A stretch of DNA of 64,000 nt from an uncultured Lachnospiraceae bacterium (GTDB lineage Bacteria > Bacillota > Clostridia > Lachnospirales > Lachnospiraceae), in contig CAJUJK010000012.1 in NCBI GenBank assembly GCA_910586705.1, positions 50,966-114,965 on the forward strand. The letters run 5' to 3'. The notes beneath the pieces were generated by a model. The model searched no databases, was not told the DNA's origin, and worked only from the letters and a program-made list of their open reading frames with translations. A program made the translations under genes and the position numbers. This document shows positions 42,818-51,987 of the stretch, one piece after another. Position 1 is the first letter of the stretch. Every line of letters starts with the position of its first letter.

Positions 42818-43585
42818 ATGAAAGTGGGAGCGGTATCACCTCAAAATAGTCTTTTCCGCACCTATTCCCAGCTTTCCAGTGGGAAACGGATCAATTCAGC
42901 GAAAGATGACGCGGCAGGGTTTGCCATTGCGAGCCGGATGAGAATGCAGGAGACCGGGTACAAGGTCGGTACGGACAATGCCGGGATGGCGATCGGCGCT
43001 TCCAATGTGGCGGAGGGCGCGCTGGGCGGCATGTCGGATTATTTACAGAGAATCCGGGAGCTTGCCGTGCGGTCCATGAACGGTATCAACTCCGATGCGG
43101 ATAAGCAGGTTTACCAGAAAGAGATCGATCAGCTCAAGCAGGGTATAGAAGGGCTTGCGAGAAATACCAGTTTTAATGAGCAGAAGCTTCTGGACGGCAG
43201 TATGGCGGATATGGCGGTCGCCACTTCCCCAAGCGGTGGCGGTATGCATATCCAGATGGAAAATTCCACGCTGGAGGCTCTGGGTATCGCCGATCTGGAT
43301 GTCACCTCAAAGGACTTCAGTCTGGATTCCATAGACAAGGCGTTAGATATGGTTTCTGAGCGCAGGAGCAGTCTGGGCGCATCCACGAATGCTTTGCAGC
43401 ATACACAAAATTTCAACAATTCGGCGGCGATTAACCAGCTTTCTTCCAGAAGCCGTCTGGAGGATCTGGATTTTCCGAAGGCGATTGCGAAAAAGAAACA
43501 GGATGAAGTGTTTGGGCAGTACCGTATGGCGATGCTGAGACGGCAGATGGATGAAAAGAGAAAGTCCGCGGCGGCGTTATTCTGA
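42818..43585 (+). CDS. Flagellin-like protein, atypical
   Basis: 255 residues from the ATG at 42818, seven bases after GGAAGGAG (an ATG two codons earlier is too close). The N-terminal flagellin signature is clear: 'SQLSSGKRINSAKDDAAGFAIASRM' in two overlapping parts (about residues 16-40) and 'IRELAVRSMNG'. The usual C-terminal flagellin motif is replaced by a charged segment rich in Lys, Arg and Gln ('AIAKKKQDEVFGQYRMAML'). The opening MRI-N-N segment is also absent. No flagellar genes are in the window. Secretion and filament assembly are therefore uncertain. Confidence 0.75.
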   Translation: MKVGAVSPQNSLFRTYSQLSSGKRINSAKDDAAGFAIASRMRMQETGYKVGTDNAGMAIGASNVAEGALGGMSDYLQRIRELAVRSMNGINSDADKQVYQKEIDQLKQGIEGLARNTSFNEQKLLDGSMADMAVATSPSGGGMHIQMENSTLEALGIADLDVTSKDFSLDSIDKALDMVSERRSSLGASTNALQHTQNFNNSAAINQLSSRSRLEDLDFPKAIAKKKQDEVFGQYRMAMLRRQMDEKRKSAAALF

Positions 43586-43619
43586 TCGTGCCGGGGAAGA
43601 GCGAGGCATTTTTAGTCTA

Positions 43620-43648
43620 TTGACTTTTTATAGGGTGTCTGAGATAAT
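43620..43648 (+). promoter_or_regulatory. Sigma-A promoter of pckA
   Basis: TTGACT (43620-43625), 17-nt spacer, GATAAT (43643-43648), about 110 nt before the pckA start, leaving a leader of about 100 nt. Confidence 0.75.
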
Positions 43649-43756
43649 GTTAGAGGTGTACAGACAGGTACATGCGAGGGACATTCGGGATTCCGGGGAG
43701 TGACTCTCCGAAAATTCCGTGAACCAATACAATTTTTTTAAGGAGGAGAACGTAAA

Positions 43757-45475
43757 ATGGCAACAAAAGCGTATTATCCCATTTCCGAGATTGGCGCCGG
43801 CAAGGTTGGTTTTTCCAAAACCCGTTCCATTATTGAGGCGGCATTTTACGGAAACAACGTAGTTAAGGTTAACACCTTGAGAGAGGCTTATGAGCTGGCA
43901 AAGAACTCACCCGGTACCGTGGTGACGGATATGCCGATTAAGGACGGCGAGACTTTCGGTCTGCCTGCTGACGCAAAGGTTCTGTTATTCAATGACGGCG
44001 CGGTGACCGGCCGTTATGCTGCAGCACGCCGTATCAAAGGCGAGCCCGGCGTAGATGAGGCGAAATTAGATAAAGTGGTTATGGACGCTGTCTATGAGAC
44101 ACGCTGGAAAACCATGTACCATGCAGAGTGCTTCGTAGGTCTTGACCCTGAGTTTATGGCGAAGGCGCACCTTCTGATTCCCGAAGGCGAGGAGAACCTG
44201 CTTTACAACTGGATGATTAACTTCCAGTATATGTCTGACGAGTATGTTAAGATGTACAAGAAGTCCCAGCCTATCGGCGGCGGCAATGAGCCTGACATCT
44301 ACATCTTCTCCGATCCCCAGTGGGCACCCCACGAGGCTCCCGATCTGGACTACAGCTGCTTAAGCGATCCGCTTACGCTGTGCTACTTCGACACAAACGA
44401 GAACTGCGCTGCAATCCTCGGCATGAAGTATTTCGGTGAGCACAAGAAGGGCACACTGACCATGGCATGGGCGCTTGCAAACAGAAACGGTTACGCTTCC
44501 TGCCACGGCGGACAGAAAGAGTATCTGTTAAAGGATGGCTCCAAGTTCGTTGCTTCCGTTTACGGTCTGTCCGGCTCTGGTAAGTCCACACTTACCCATG
44601 CAAAGCACGGCGGCAAGTACGATATCAAGGTGCTTCACGACGACGCTTTCATCATCAACAGCGATACCTGTGCATCCATCGCTCTGGAGCCTACCTACTT
44701 TGATAAAACGGCAGATTACCCGACCGGCTGCCCGGATAATGAGTATCTGTTATCCGCCCAGAACTGCTCCTGCACCATGGACAGCGAAGGCAAGATCCAG
44801 CTCGTAACCGAGGATATCAGAAACGGTAACGGCCGTGCGATCAAGTCCAAATTATGGTCTCCTAACCGTGTAGATAAGATTGATGCACCTGTAAACGCAA
44901 TCTTCTGGATTATGAAAGATCCTACCATCCCGCCGGTAGTGAAGTTAAAAGGTTCCGCGCTTGCATCCGTAATGGGCGCAACGCTTGCGACCAAGACTTC
45001 CACCGCGGAGCGTGTGGCTGCAGGCACCGACTTGAACGCGATCCGTATCGTGCCTTACGCTAACCCGTTCAGAACCTATCCTCTTGTAAACGACTACGAG
45101 AAGTTCAAGAAGCTGGTTGAGGAGAAGAATGTTGACTGCTACATTGTTAACACCGGCGATTTCATGGGTGAGAAGGTAAAACCTGCTGATACGCTTGGCA
45201 TTCTTGAGACCATCGTTGAGAAGAAAGCAAACTTCGAGCAGTGGGGTCCTTTCGAGGATATCGAGATCATGTACACATGGGACGGCCAGACAGACGGTTT
45301 CAAGGATTTCAAGGCAAAGACAGACCTCGGCAACGCGGACTACAAGGCACAGCTCAAGAGCGCTATGGAGACCCGTGTAAATGCGGTTAAGGGCTTTGCG
45401 GAGAAGAAGGAAGGGTATGACAAGCTTCCTGACGAGGCACTGGCAGCACTTGAGAAGCTGGTGAACGCTCTGTAA
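43757..45475 (+). CDS. pckA: Phosphoenolpyruvate carboxykinase (ATP)
   Basis: 572 residues. Interconverts oxaloacetate and PEP with ATP/ADP; in gut anaerobes it often runs toward oxaloacetate to conserve ATP. Kinase-1 loop 'VYGLSGSGKSTLTHAKHGG' and kinase-2 'VLHDDAFIIN' are visible, with 'YFGEHKKGTLTMAWALANR' for the substrate and metal. The gene uses C-ending codons more than its neighbours, which suggests high expression. AAGGAGG precedes the ATG. A terminator follows. Confidence 0.93.
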   Translation: MATKAYYPISEIGAGKVGFSKTRSIIEAAFYGNNVVKVNTLREAYELAKNSPGTVVTDMPIKDGETFGLPADAKVLLFNDGAVTGRYAAARRIKGEPGVDEAKLDKVVMDAVYETRWKTMYHAECFVGLDPEFMAKAHLLIPEGEENLLYNWMINFQYMSDEYVKMYKKSQPIGGGNEPDIYIFSDPQWAPHEAPDLDYSCLSDPLTLCYFDTNENCAAILGMKYFGEHKKGTLTMAWALANRNGYASCHGGQKEYLLKDGSKFVASVYGLSGSGKSTLTHAKHGGKYDIKVLHDDAFIINSDTCASIALEPTYFDKTADYPTGCPDNEYLLSAQNCSCTMDSEGKIQLVTEDIRNGNGRAIKSKLWSPNRVDKIDAPVNAIFWIMKDPTIPPVVKLKGSALASVMGATLATKTSTAERVAAGTDLNAIRIVPYANPFRTYPLVNDYEKFKKLVEEKNVDCYIVNTGDFMGEKVKPADTLGILETIVEKKANFEQWGPFEDIEIMYTWDGQTDGFKDFKAKTDLGNADYKAQLKSAMETRVNAVKGFAEKKEGYDKLPDEALAALEKLVNAL

Positions 45476-45508
45476 TTCATAGAGGTAATTTTATAAAGGC
45501 AGAAAGAG

Positions 45509-45546
45509 TGTATCCGGGAATCGTCTGATTTTCGGATACATTTTTT
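45509..45546 (+). terminator. Rho-independent terminator after pckA
   Basis: TGTATCCG / CGGATACA stem with a 16-nt loop, followed by six T. Confidence 0.85.
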
Positions 45547-45571
45547 CATATGCAGGAAAGTGCGTGATGAG

Positions 45572-48289
45572 ATGAAAGTTTTGCGAAAATTTACAGGGGT
45601 TATCTTCCTCTTCATTGTTGTTTTTATGGTTATGGCTATGTTCCAGTATCAGGCAGATCAGAATACTGTGGAAATAGCTGAGGAGACTGTTACTGCTACA
45701 GACGAAACGCTGGTAATCGGAATGGCGGGCAGCAATCTGGCGGACATTGCCTGCTGTCTTTTGATTGTAGTTTCAGCAATCATTTTGTTTGTGCTGGCGC
45801 TGGTCCGGTGGTGTACGAGACAGCAGAGCCGGGGCGGCATTTTTCTTGGGCTGTTCGGTCTCACTGCGGGTATTTATTGCTTTGTAGGCACGGCTACCTT
45901 AAATCTTTTTTTAGATTTGCATGGAGCCCGGGTGCTGCAGGAGTATCTGATGCTGATGATGCCGCTGTTCCTGACACTCTATTTTGAGAGGAATCTGGGG
46001 AACATGTTTCCGCGCCGTTTCACGTGGCTCTTATGTATCGTGTGCTTCAACGCGGTAATACAGATCATATTGGAACTGCTTGGCATACAGAATCTGATTG
46101 TGATGGCTGATGTGTCCACGGTAGTGCTTGGCGCTGTCTGTGTGGTGACGATTGTGAGTTTGATACAGCTGGTTTACAAAAGCCGCCGGTATCAGATTCT
46201 GATTCCGATTATCTCTTTGTCTGTTCTACTTGCCGGTGAAGTGGCAAAGGTGATTCTGAATCATTTTTCCATGTATGCCTACGCGGAGGTGGCGACACTG
46301 TATGCCATGGCAATATTCGGGCTGCTGTTGGCGATCCTGCATATACTACGCATTTCAAAGGAATACCGGCTGGATGCGGAAGAGAGGGTAAAGGCGGCGC
46401 AAAAACAGAACAGTCAGCTTGCCCAGGCGAAACTGGAGGCGGATGCGGCCAGACACGAAGCGCTCGCGGCGAATGAGGCGAAAGGTAAGTTTCTGGCGCA
46501 GATGTCCCACGAAATCCGCACGCCGATCAATGTGGTGCTCGGCATGGATGAGATGATTCTGCGGGAATCGAAAGAGCCGCATGTCAGGGAGTACGCAATG
46601 GATATCTACACGGCAGGGCAGTCGCTGCTTTCGCTGATTAACGATATTCTGGATTTTTCCAAGATTGAATCGGGCAAGGTGGAGATTGTGCCCGTTACAT
46701 ATGAGGTTTGCAGCATGATCCACGATCTGGTGAATATGACGCTGCAGCGCGCAAAGGATAAGGAGCTCCGGTTTGTCGTGGAGATTGACCATGAAATACC
46801 GACCTGTCTGTACGGGGATGATGTGCGCATCAGACAGGTATTGATCAATATATTGACTAATGCAGTTAAATATACGCAGAAAGGAACGGTATGGCTGCGG
46901 GTAAAGAGTCATATTATAGGGGAGAAGGTCGTACTTTACTTTGAGGTGGAGGACACAGGGATCGGCATTAAAGAGGAAGACCTGCCGAAGCTTACCGCGG
47001 AGTTTGAGCGGATCGAGGAGGAGAGGAACCGCAATATAGAGGGCACCGGGCTTGGGATGAGCATTACGGTGCAGCTTCTCAGGCTGATGGACAGCGAGCT
47101 TCAGGTGGAGAGCGAGTACGGGAAGGGCTCCCGGTTTTATTTTGAGCTGGAACAGAAAATCATTGACAGTACGCCGATTGGAGACTTTGAGTCCAAGGTA
47201 AAGCATATGGCGGAAAACTTCAGCTATGAGTCCGGCTTTCTGGCACCCGATGCCAAGCTGCTGGTGGTGGACGACAATGCGGTCAACCGCAAAGTGCTGC
47301 GAAATCTCTTGAAAGAAACGCAGATTCAGGTGTCGGAGGCGGGCGGCGGTGCGGAGTGTCTGCAGCTCGTTCGGGAAAACCATTATGATCTGATCTTTTT
47401 GGACCACATGATGCCCGAGATGGACGGGGTGGAAACCCTTCATCGGATGAGAGAACTGCCAGACTACCCCTGCAAAGACACGCCGGTGGTGGTATTGACT
47501 GCAAATGCGGTGGCAGGAGCGAGGGAACAGTATCTGGAGGAAGGGTTTGACGATTTTCTGTCGAAACCGATTGTGCCGGATAAACTGGAACATATGATTC
47601 AGAAAATGCTGCCAGAGGAATTGCTGCAGGCCCCGGATACGGCGGAAACGCCTGCGATGAAGGAGGATACGGATGGCTGCCCGGAAGATCTGCCTGTGGT
47701 GGAAGGAATTGACTGGAATTACGCATGGCTGCATCTGCCGGACAGGGAACTGCTCGCCTATACAGTAAAAGAGTTTTATGAGCAGATTGATCCGGCGGCG
47801 GATGCTCTGGAGCAGGACTATACGCAGATTGCGGACGATGCGTTTCTGGAGCAGTACCGCATTCGGGTGCATGCGATGAAGAGCCTCGCTGCCACCGTCG
47901 GAATTGTGACGCTGTCGGGTTTGGCAAGAGTGTTGGAATCTGCGGCAAAAGATGGTAAAATAAATATAATAACAGCGATGACAGATATTTTTCTGGAAGA
48001 GTGGCGCAGTTACCGGCAGCGGCTGCAGGGTGTTTTCGGCATCGGGACGGAAGAAAAGCAGGAAATCGTCGATTATTCCGTGATGCGGGCACTTGTGGAA
48101 ATGGTGCGCATCAGTATGCAGGAGATGGATGTTGACCGTGCCGATGAACTGATGAAGCAGTTGCGGGCCTATGTATTCCCGGAGGAAATCGGGCAGAACA
48201 TTAAGAAACTTGCGGAGGCGGTGACCAGTCTCGACCCGGAGGAGACGGACCGGCTTGCAGGACTGCTGTCAGAGCAGATGACGGAATAG
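45572..48289 (+). CDS. Hybrid sensor histidine kinase with REC and HPt domains
   Basis: 905 residues. The N-terminal third is membrane-embedded (about eight hydrophobic segments, residues about 5-260). It is followed by a coiled linker, the H-box 'FLAQMSHEIRTPINVVLG' (His about 315), HATPase ('NILTNAVKYTQKG', 'DTGIGIKEEDLPKL', 'GTGLGMSI'), a receiver domain ('LLVVDDNAVNRKVLRNLL', phosphoacceptor in 'LIFLDHMMPEMDG') and an HPt domain ('RVHAMKSLAATVGI'). It is therefore a complete phosphorelay in one chain. The ATG at 45572 is preferred over a GTG at 45560 that overlaps the AGGAAAG ribosome binding site. The following genes encode the likely outputs. Confidence 0.9.
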   Translation: MKVLRKFTGVIFLFIVVFMVMAMFQYQADQNTVEIAEETVTATDETLVIGMAGSNLADIACCLLIVVSAIILFVLALVRWCTRQQSRGGIFLGLFGLTAGIYCFVGTATLNLFLDLHGARVLQEYLMLMMPLFLTLYFERNLGNMFPRRFTWLLCIVCFNAVIQIILELLGIQNLIVMADVSTVVLGAVCVVTIVSLIQLVYKSRRYQILIPIISLSVLLAGEVAKVILNHFSMYAYAEVATLYAMAIFGLLLAILHILRISKEYRLDAEERVKAAQKQNSQLAQAKLEADAARHEALAANEAKGKFLAQMSHEIRTPINVVLGMDEMILRESKEPHVREYAMDIYTAGQSLLSLINDILDFSKIESGKVEIVPVTYEVCSMIHDLVNMTLQRAKDKELRFVVEIDHEIPTCLYGDDVRIRQVLINILTNAVKYTQKGTVWLRVKSHIIGEKVVLYFEVEDTGIGIKEEDLPKLTAEFERIEEERNRNIEGTGLGMSITVQLLRLMDSELQVESEYGKGSRFYFELEQKIIDSTPIGDFESKVKHMAENFSYESGFLAPDAKLLVVDDNAVNRKVLRNLLKETQIQVSEAGGGAECLQLVRENHYDLIFLDHMMPEMDGVETLHRMRELPDYPCKDTPVVVLTANAVAGAREQYLEEGFDDFLSKPIVPDKLEHMIQKMLPEELLQAPDTAETPAMKEDTDGCPEDLPVVEGIDWNYAWLHLPDRELLAYTVKEFYEQIDPAADALEQDYTQIADDAFLEQYRIRVHAMKSLAATVGIVTLSGLARVLESAAKDGKINIITAMTDIFLEEWRSYRQRLQGVFGIGTEEKQEIVDYSVMRALVEMVRISMQEMDVDRADELMKQLRAYVFPEEIGQNIKKLAEAVTSLDPEETDRLAGLLSEQMTE

Positions 48290-48312
48290 AAAACCAGTGA
48301 TCGGAGGACGAA

Positions 48313-49089
48313 ATGAAAAAGATACTGTTAATCGGGAAACTTAACACGGTGGTGAACGAGACGAACCACTTTTTATCCCAGTATTTTCACGTACAGCTCT
48401 GCTCAGAGAACGCGGGGGTTCTGGAGGGGATGCTGAAAATCGTGAACCCGGATCTGGTTGTAATCAGTCTGATCGGCGCCTATGACATTGACACGTCCAT
48501 CTTTTTTATGCTGAGTGACCAGTATGCGCAGATTCCGATTCTGACCATCGGGACAAAGGAGGAGAGCGATCGGTTTTTCAAGTATTATCAGGAAGAACAG
48601 TTTGAAAATCTGATCCGCCCGGTGGAAAATACGGTGATCATGGAGGCTGTGTGCAGACGGCTCGGACTTGATGGGGATAAAGTCGAGCGCGAGGCAGAGG
48701 AAGAGGGCAGACACCATGTGGAAAGAAAGCGGATTCTGGTGGTGGATGACAATGGGACGGCACTCCGTACAATCAAGGCGATGCTGGAAGATATTTACGA
48801 GGTCGCGCTGGCGATTTCCGGGGCACAGGCGATGACTTCCATAGGGAAAAAGAGACCCGACCTGATTTTGCTGGACTATGAGATGCCGGTCTGTGACGGG
48901 AGGATGACACTGGAAATGATACGGGCGGACGAGGAGCTGACAAGTATCCCGGTGGTGTTTCTGACGGCGATCAATGACCGGGAAAATATCGAGGCGGTGC
49001 TGAAGCTAAAGCCGGCAGGATATATGTTAAAGCCGCCTGTGAAGGAGAAACTGCTTGCAGAGATTGACAAAATTTTAAATGCCGGATAA
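48313..49089 (+). CDS. Response regulator with degenerate and intact receiver domains
   Basis: 258 residues. Residues about 1-120 have a receiver-like fold but the phosphoacceptor strand reads 'LVVISLIGAYD', with serine where aspartate is expected. Residues about 138-258 are an intact receiver ('ILVVDDNGTALRTI', 'LILLDYEMPVCDG', 'VVFLTAIN', 'YMLKPPV'). There is no output domain, so it probably works by protein contact, for example with the neighbouring diguanylate cyclase. It lies 23 nt after the hybrid kinase. Confidence 0.85.
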   Translation: MKKILLIGKLNTVVNETNHFLSQYFHVQLCSENAGVLEGMLKIVNPDLVVISLIGAYDIDTSIFFMLSDQYAQIPILTIGTKEESDRFFKYYQEEQFENLIRPVENTVIMEAVCRRLGLDGDKVEREAEEEGRHHVERKRILVVDDNGTALRTIKAMLEDIYEVALAISGAQAMTSIGKKRPDLILLDYEMPVCDGRMTLEMIRADEELTSIPVVFLTAINDRENIEAVLKLKPAGYMLKPPVKEKLLAEIDKILNAG

Positions 49090-49148
49090 GCGGTAACCGG
49101 GCAGGAGACAGTGGAGTTTGAAAACGATCTGGGAGATGGGGGAAGGAA

Positions 49149-50384
49149 ATGTATCATTGCGAAATTTGTTTTTATATGATTACGGAACAGGATGCGTTAT
49201 TTGAAATTTTGAAACAGTTGCCGCAGTTTCTTCGTTATTCACATGAATTTCAGAAGAGCGTCCGTGCGGATGAGGAGCTGACTGGCAGGGCAGATGTGAT
49301 TCTGGCAGACATGCGGCAGGTGGACGCGGTAGAAACGCTTGCATTTCTGCTTTCCCATAAGAGGAAGGAGGCGGAGCTGATTGTGCTGGCGGATCAGGAG
49401 CAGACGGCGCTTCTGACCACAAAAGATGACGCGGAGGAAATCACGGATATCTGGGTGACGCCTTTGACAGAGGCGGAGTTTCAGTTTCGTCTGACCCGCT
49501 GGCAGAAGACTTATAAGATGAGCAAGGACTTCTGGCAGACGCAGAGCTACCTCGACACAACGATCAACAGCGTGCCGCACTTAATCTGGTACAAGGATAA
49601 AGAGGGCGCGCACATGAAGGTCAACGATACTTTCTGCAGGGCGGTCAACAAGACAATGGAGCAGATTGAGGGACGCGGACATTATTATATCTGGGATATC
49701 ACTCCGGATGAATATGAAAAGGGCGAGTTTATCTGCATGGAGTCGGAGTACGAGGTGATGGAAAAGCGGGAGACCTGTATTTTCGATGAGACGGTCAAAA
49801 TCGGGGACAGTATGCGTGAACTGAAAACTTACAAGTCGCCGCTGTTTGATCTGGACGGTAGTGTGATGGGAACCGTGGGCGTTGCCATTGATGTGACGCA
49901 GGAACGGCTCTACCAGCAGATGATGATCAAGAACGCGAACACGGACTTTCTCACAGGTCTGTATAACAGACGGTATGTGTATGAGTTTATCGACAAACAG
50001 GAAGATGGTCATCTGGTGGTGTTCTGTATTGATCTGGACCATTTTAAGAGCGTCAATGATATCTATGGACACCACGAGGGCGACAAGGCGCTGGTCCTCA
50101 CGGCGCAGACGCTTCTGGGCTGTATGCCGGAAGGGCTGATCGCACGTATGGGAGGCGACGAGTTTCTGGTGGTGATAACCGGCGCGCATACGGAGGAGGA
50201 AGTGGAGCGGACAAGGAAAATGATCAAGGAGCGGCTTGACGGGGAATACGTGAAGCATGAAAATTTCCAGAAAATTTCCGCCAGCGTAGGAGCCGCTTAT
50301 TCCCAGACAGGACAGGAAACGTTCCATCAGTTGTTCCACAGAGCGGATGAAATGATGTATCGGGAGAAGGAGAGCAACAGATAA
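49149..50384 (+). CDS. Diguanylate cyclase with receiver-like and PAS domains
   Basis: 411 residues. An N-terminal receiver-like region (about 1-120, 'ADVILADMRQVDAVETL'), a PAS domain (about 135-255, 'INSVPHLIWYKDKEGAHMK') and a GGDEF domain (about 265-410) with 'DFLTGLYNRR', 'FCIDLDHFKSVND' and the active-site 'MGGDEFL'. It makes cyclic di-GMP from two GTP. A canonical RxxD inhibitory site five residues before GGDEF is not seen. It closes the kinase-regulator-cyclase cluster and is followed by the 6S-like RNA promoter. Confidence 0.9.
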   Translation: MYHCEICFYMITEQDALFEILKQLPQFLRYSHEFQKSVRADEELTGRADVILADMRQVDAVETLAFLLSHKRKEAELIVLADQEQTALLTTKDDAEEITDIWVTPLTEAEFQFRLTRWQKTYKMSKDFWQTQSYLDTTINSVPHLIWYKDKEGAHMKVNDTFCRAVNKTMEQIEGRGHYYIWDITPDEYEKGEFICMESEYEVMEKRETCIFDETVKIGDSMRELKTYKSPLFDLDGSVMGTVGVAIDVTQERLYQQMMIKNANTDFLTGLYNRRYVYEFIDKQEDGHLVVFCIDLDHFKSVNDIYGHHEGDKALVLTAQTLLGCMPEGLIARMGGDEFLVVITGAHTEEEVERTRKMIKERLDGEYVKHENFQKISASVGAAYSQTGQETFHQLFHRADEMMYREKESNR

Positions 50385-50403
50385 AGAGTGGCAAAAAATT
50401 CTG

Positions 50404-50432
50404 TTGTATTTCGCGGTCAATTCGGATATAAT
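50404..50432 (+). promoter_or_regulatory. Promoter of the 6S-like RNA
   Basis: TTGTAT (50404-50409), 17-nt spacer, TATAAT (50427-50432). The expected start at about 50439 coincides with the 5' end of the RNA closing stem. Confidence 0.75.
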
Positions 50433-50438
50433 AGATGT

Positions 50439-50626
50439 AACCTGAAATGCACGATAAGTCTTGTTATTTTGAACCTACAGATACTTTAAACGGGATTCCT
50501 ACATTGTCATATAGATGTCAGGCCTCCAGCCTTTGGGCATTACGCAGTGGAAGACAGAAGTATGGTTGCGGTTACCCACCTAGCGTTGCTAGGAGTCAAA
50601 ATACAAGATCCGGCATTTTGGGGATT
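50439..50626 (+). ncRNA. ssrS: Probable 6S RNA
   Basis: About 188 nt. The ends pair: CCTGAAATGC (50441-50450) with GCATTTTGGG (50613-50622), ten pairs including two G-U. Inward, CTTGTTATTTTGA pairs with TCAAAATACAAG, leaving a large central region, and CCTAGC-GTT-GCTAGG forms a small hairpin on its 3' side. This closed-rod form with a bubble, the length, and segments such as GAACCTAC and GGTTACCCACCTAGC match my recall of clostridial 6S RNAs, which bind sigma-A RNA polymerase. A covariance search would settle it. Confidence 0.7.
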
Positions 50627-50639
50627 ATACAAAAGATGG

Positions 50640-50668
50640 AAAAGCAGTCGTCACGTGCGGCTGCTTTT
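50640..50668 (+). terminator. Terminator after the 6S-like RNA
   Basis: AAAAGCAGTCG / CGGCTGCTTTT, 11 pairs with one G-T and a 7-nt loop, ending in TTTT. It ends just before the ddh ribosome binding site. Confidence 0.65.
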
Positions 50669-50691
50669 GCAGGTATGGAGGTATGCGTAGA

Positions 50692-51678
50692 ATGAGTATA
50701 AAAATCGGAATCTTAGGTTATGGAAATCTGGGGCGCGGGGTTGAGTGTGCCGTGAAACAGAATCCCGACATGGAACTTGTGGCAGTTTTTACGAGAAGGG
50801 AGCCGGGACAGGTGTCCATCCTTACGAAGAGTGCGGCGGTCTGCCATGTGTCGGAGGCGGCGGCATGGAAGGATAAAATTGATGTGCTTATCCTCTGCGG
50901 CGGCAGCGCGACGGATCTGCCGGAGCAGACGCCGGCATTTGCGAAACTGTTTAATGTGGTGGACAGTTTCGACACCCATGCCAACATACCGAAGCACTTT
51001 GAGAACGTGGACGCTGCCGCGAAAGCGTCTGGGAAAGTCGGCATTATTTCCGTGGGCTGGGATCCGGGGATGTTTTCCTTAAACAGGATGTATGCCAGCG
51101 CTATTCTGCCAAACGGCAAAGACTATACATTCTGGGGAAAGGGCGTAAGCCAAGGACATTCCGACGCGATCCGCAGGATTGCAGGCGTGAAAAATGCCAA
51201 GCAGTACACGATTCCTGTGGAGGCGGCGCTTGCAGCTGTGAGGGAAGGAAAAAATCCCGAGCTTTCCACAAGGGAAAAACATAAAAGAGAGTGTTTTGTC
51301 GTTCTGGAAGAAGGGGCGGATGCCGCGAAAGTGGAGCAGGAAATCAAGACCATGCCGAATTATTTTGCAGACTACGACACCACGGTACATTTTATCAGTG
51401 AGGAGGAACTTCTCAGGGACCACAGCGGCATCCCGCATGGCGGCTTTGTGCTGCGAAGCGGAAAAACCGGCTGGGAGGAGGAGAACAGCCATCTGATTGA
51501 ATACAGCCTGAAGCTGGACTCCAACCCGGAGTTTACGTCCAGTGTGATTATCGCCTATGCGAGGGCGGCATATCGTCTCAATCAGGAAGGACAGGCGGGA
51601 GCCAAGACCGTGTTTGATATTCCGCCTGCTTATCTGAGCGCGAAGAGCGGGGCAGAGCTGCGGGCATCTATGCTCTAA
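50692..51678 (+). CDS. ddh: meso-Diaminopimelate dehydrogenase
   Basis: 328 residues from the ATG at 50692, ten bases after GGAGG; an ATG at 50683 is only one base from it. NADPH-binding 'IGILGYGNLGRGVE', 'CGGSATDLPEQTP', 'VDSFDTHANIP' and 'SVGWDPGMFSLNRMY' are the family motifs. It makes meso-diaminopimelate for lysine and peptidoglycan in one reductive amination step. A strong terminator follows. Confidence 0.93.
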   Translation: MSIKIGILGYGNLGRGVECAVKQNPDMELVAVFTRREPGQVSILTKSAAVCHVSEAAAWKDKIDVLILCGGSATDLPEQTPAFAKLFNVVDSFDTHANIPKHFENVDAAAKASGKVGIISVGWDPGMFSLNRMYASAILPNGKDYTFWGKGVSQGHSDAIRRIAGVKNAKQYTIPVEAALAAVREGKNPELSTREKHKRECFVVLEEGADAAKVEQEIKTMPNYFADYDTTVHFISEEELLRDHSGIPHGGFVLRSGKTGWEEENSHLIEYSLKLDSNPEFTSSVIIAYARAAYRLNQEGQAGAKTVFDIPPAYLSAKSGAELRASML

Positions 51679-51731
51679 GACAGTGCGGAGATGAGGCGGG
51701 ATATTGCTATTTTGTCATTTTCTGAAAACAG

Positions 51732-51787
51732 CGCAGCCGGTTCTGACTTTCTATGTTGATGATTGTGAGAGCCGGCTGTGTTTTTTT
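51732..51787 (+). terminator. Rho-independent terminator after ddh
   Basis: CGCAGCCGGTTCTGAC pairs with GTGAGAGCCGGCTGTG with minor mismatches, followed by seven T. Confidence 0.88.
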
Positions 51788-51987
51788 GATATCTTCCAGC
51801 AGAAGTAACCCAGTTCCAGCCTCATTCATCCGACGAAAGAACAGATGGGGTTAAGATATCTATGACGGATTTGGCAGTCTTGGACTGCGAAAAAGTGTAT
51901 GCTGTTGGGAAAGGGAACACTGGTGAAAAATCTGCAGCGGAATGTTACGGGAAAATTGGGGTATAAGTGTAAGAAGATGAGGACTTT
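51788..51987. other. Intergenic stretch with inverted repeat
   Basis: GATATCTT (51788-51795) and AAGATATC (51853-51860) are inverted, with AACCC/GGGTT inside. A 34-codon open frame at 51862-51966 resembles nothing known. No clear promoter seen. Confidence 0.35.

Noticed and set aside
46355..47872. Minus-strand open frame of 505 codons opposite the hybrid histidine kinase
   Set aside because: The + frame has all kinase, receiver and HPt motifs; the antisense frame has none and has shadow composition.
51862..51966. 34-codon frame before the lyxose isomerase gene
   Set aside because: No ribosome binding site at a good distance and no recognised similarity; kept only as a note in the intergenic entry.
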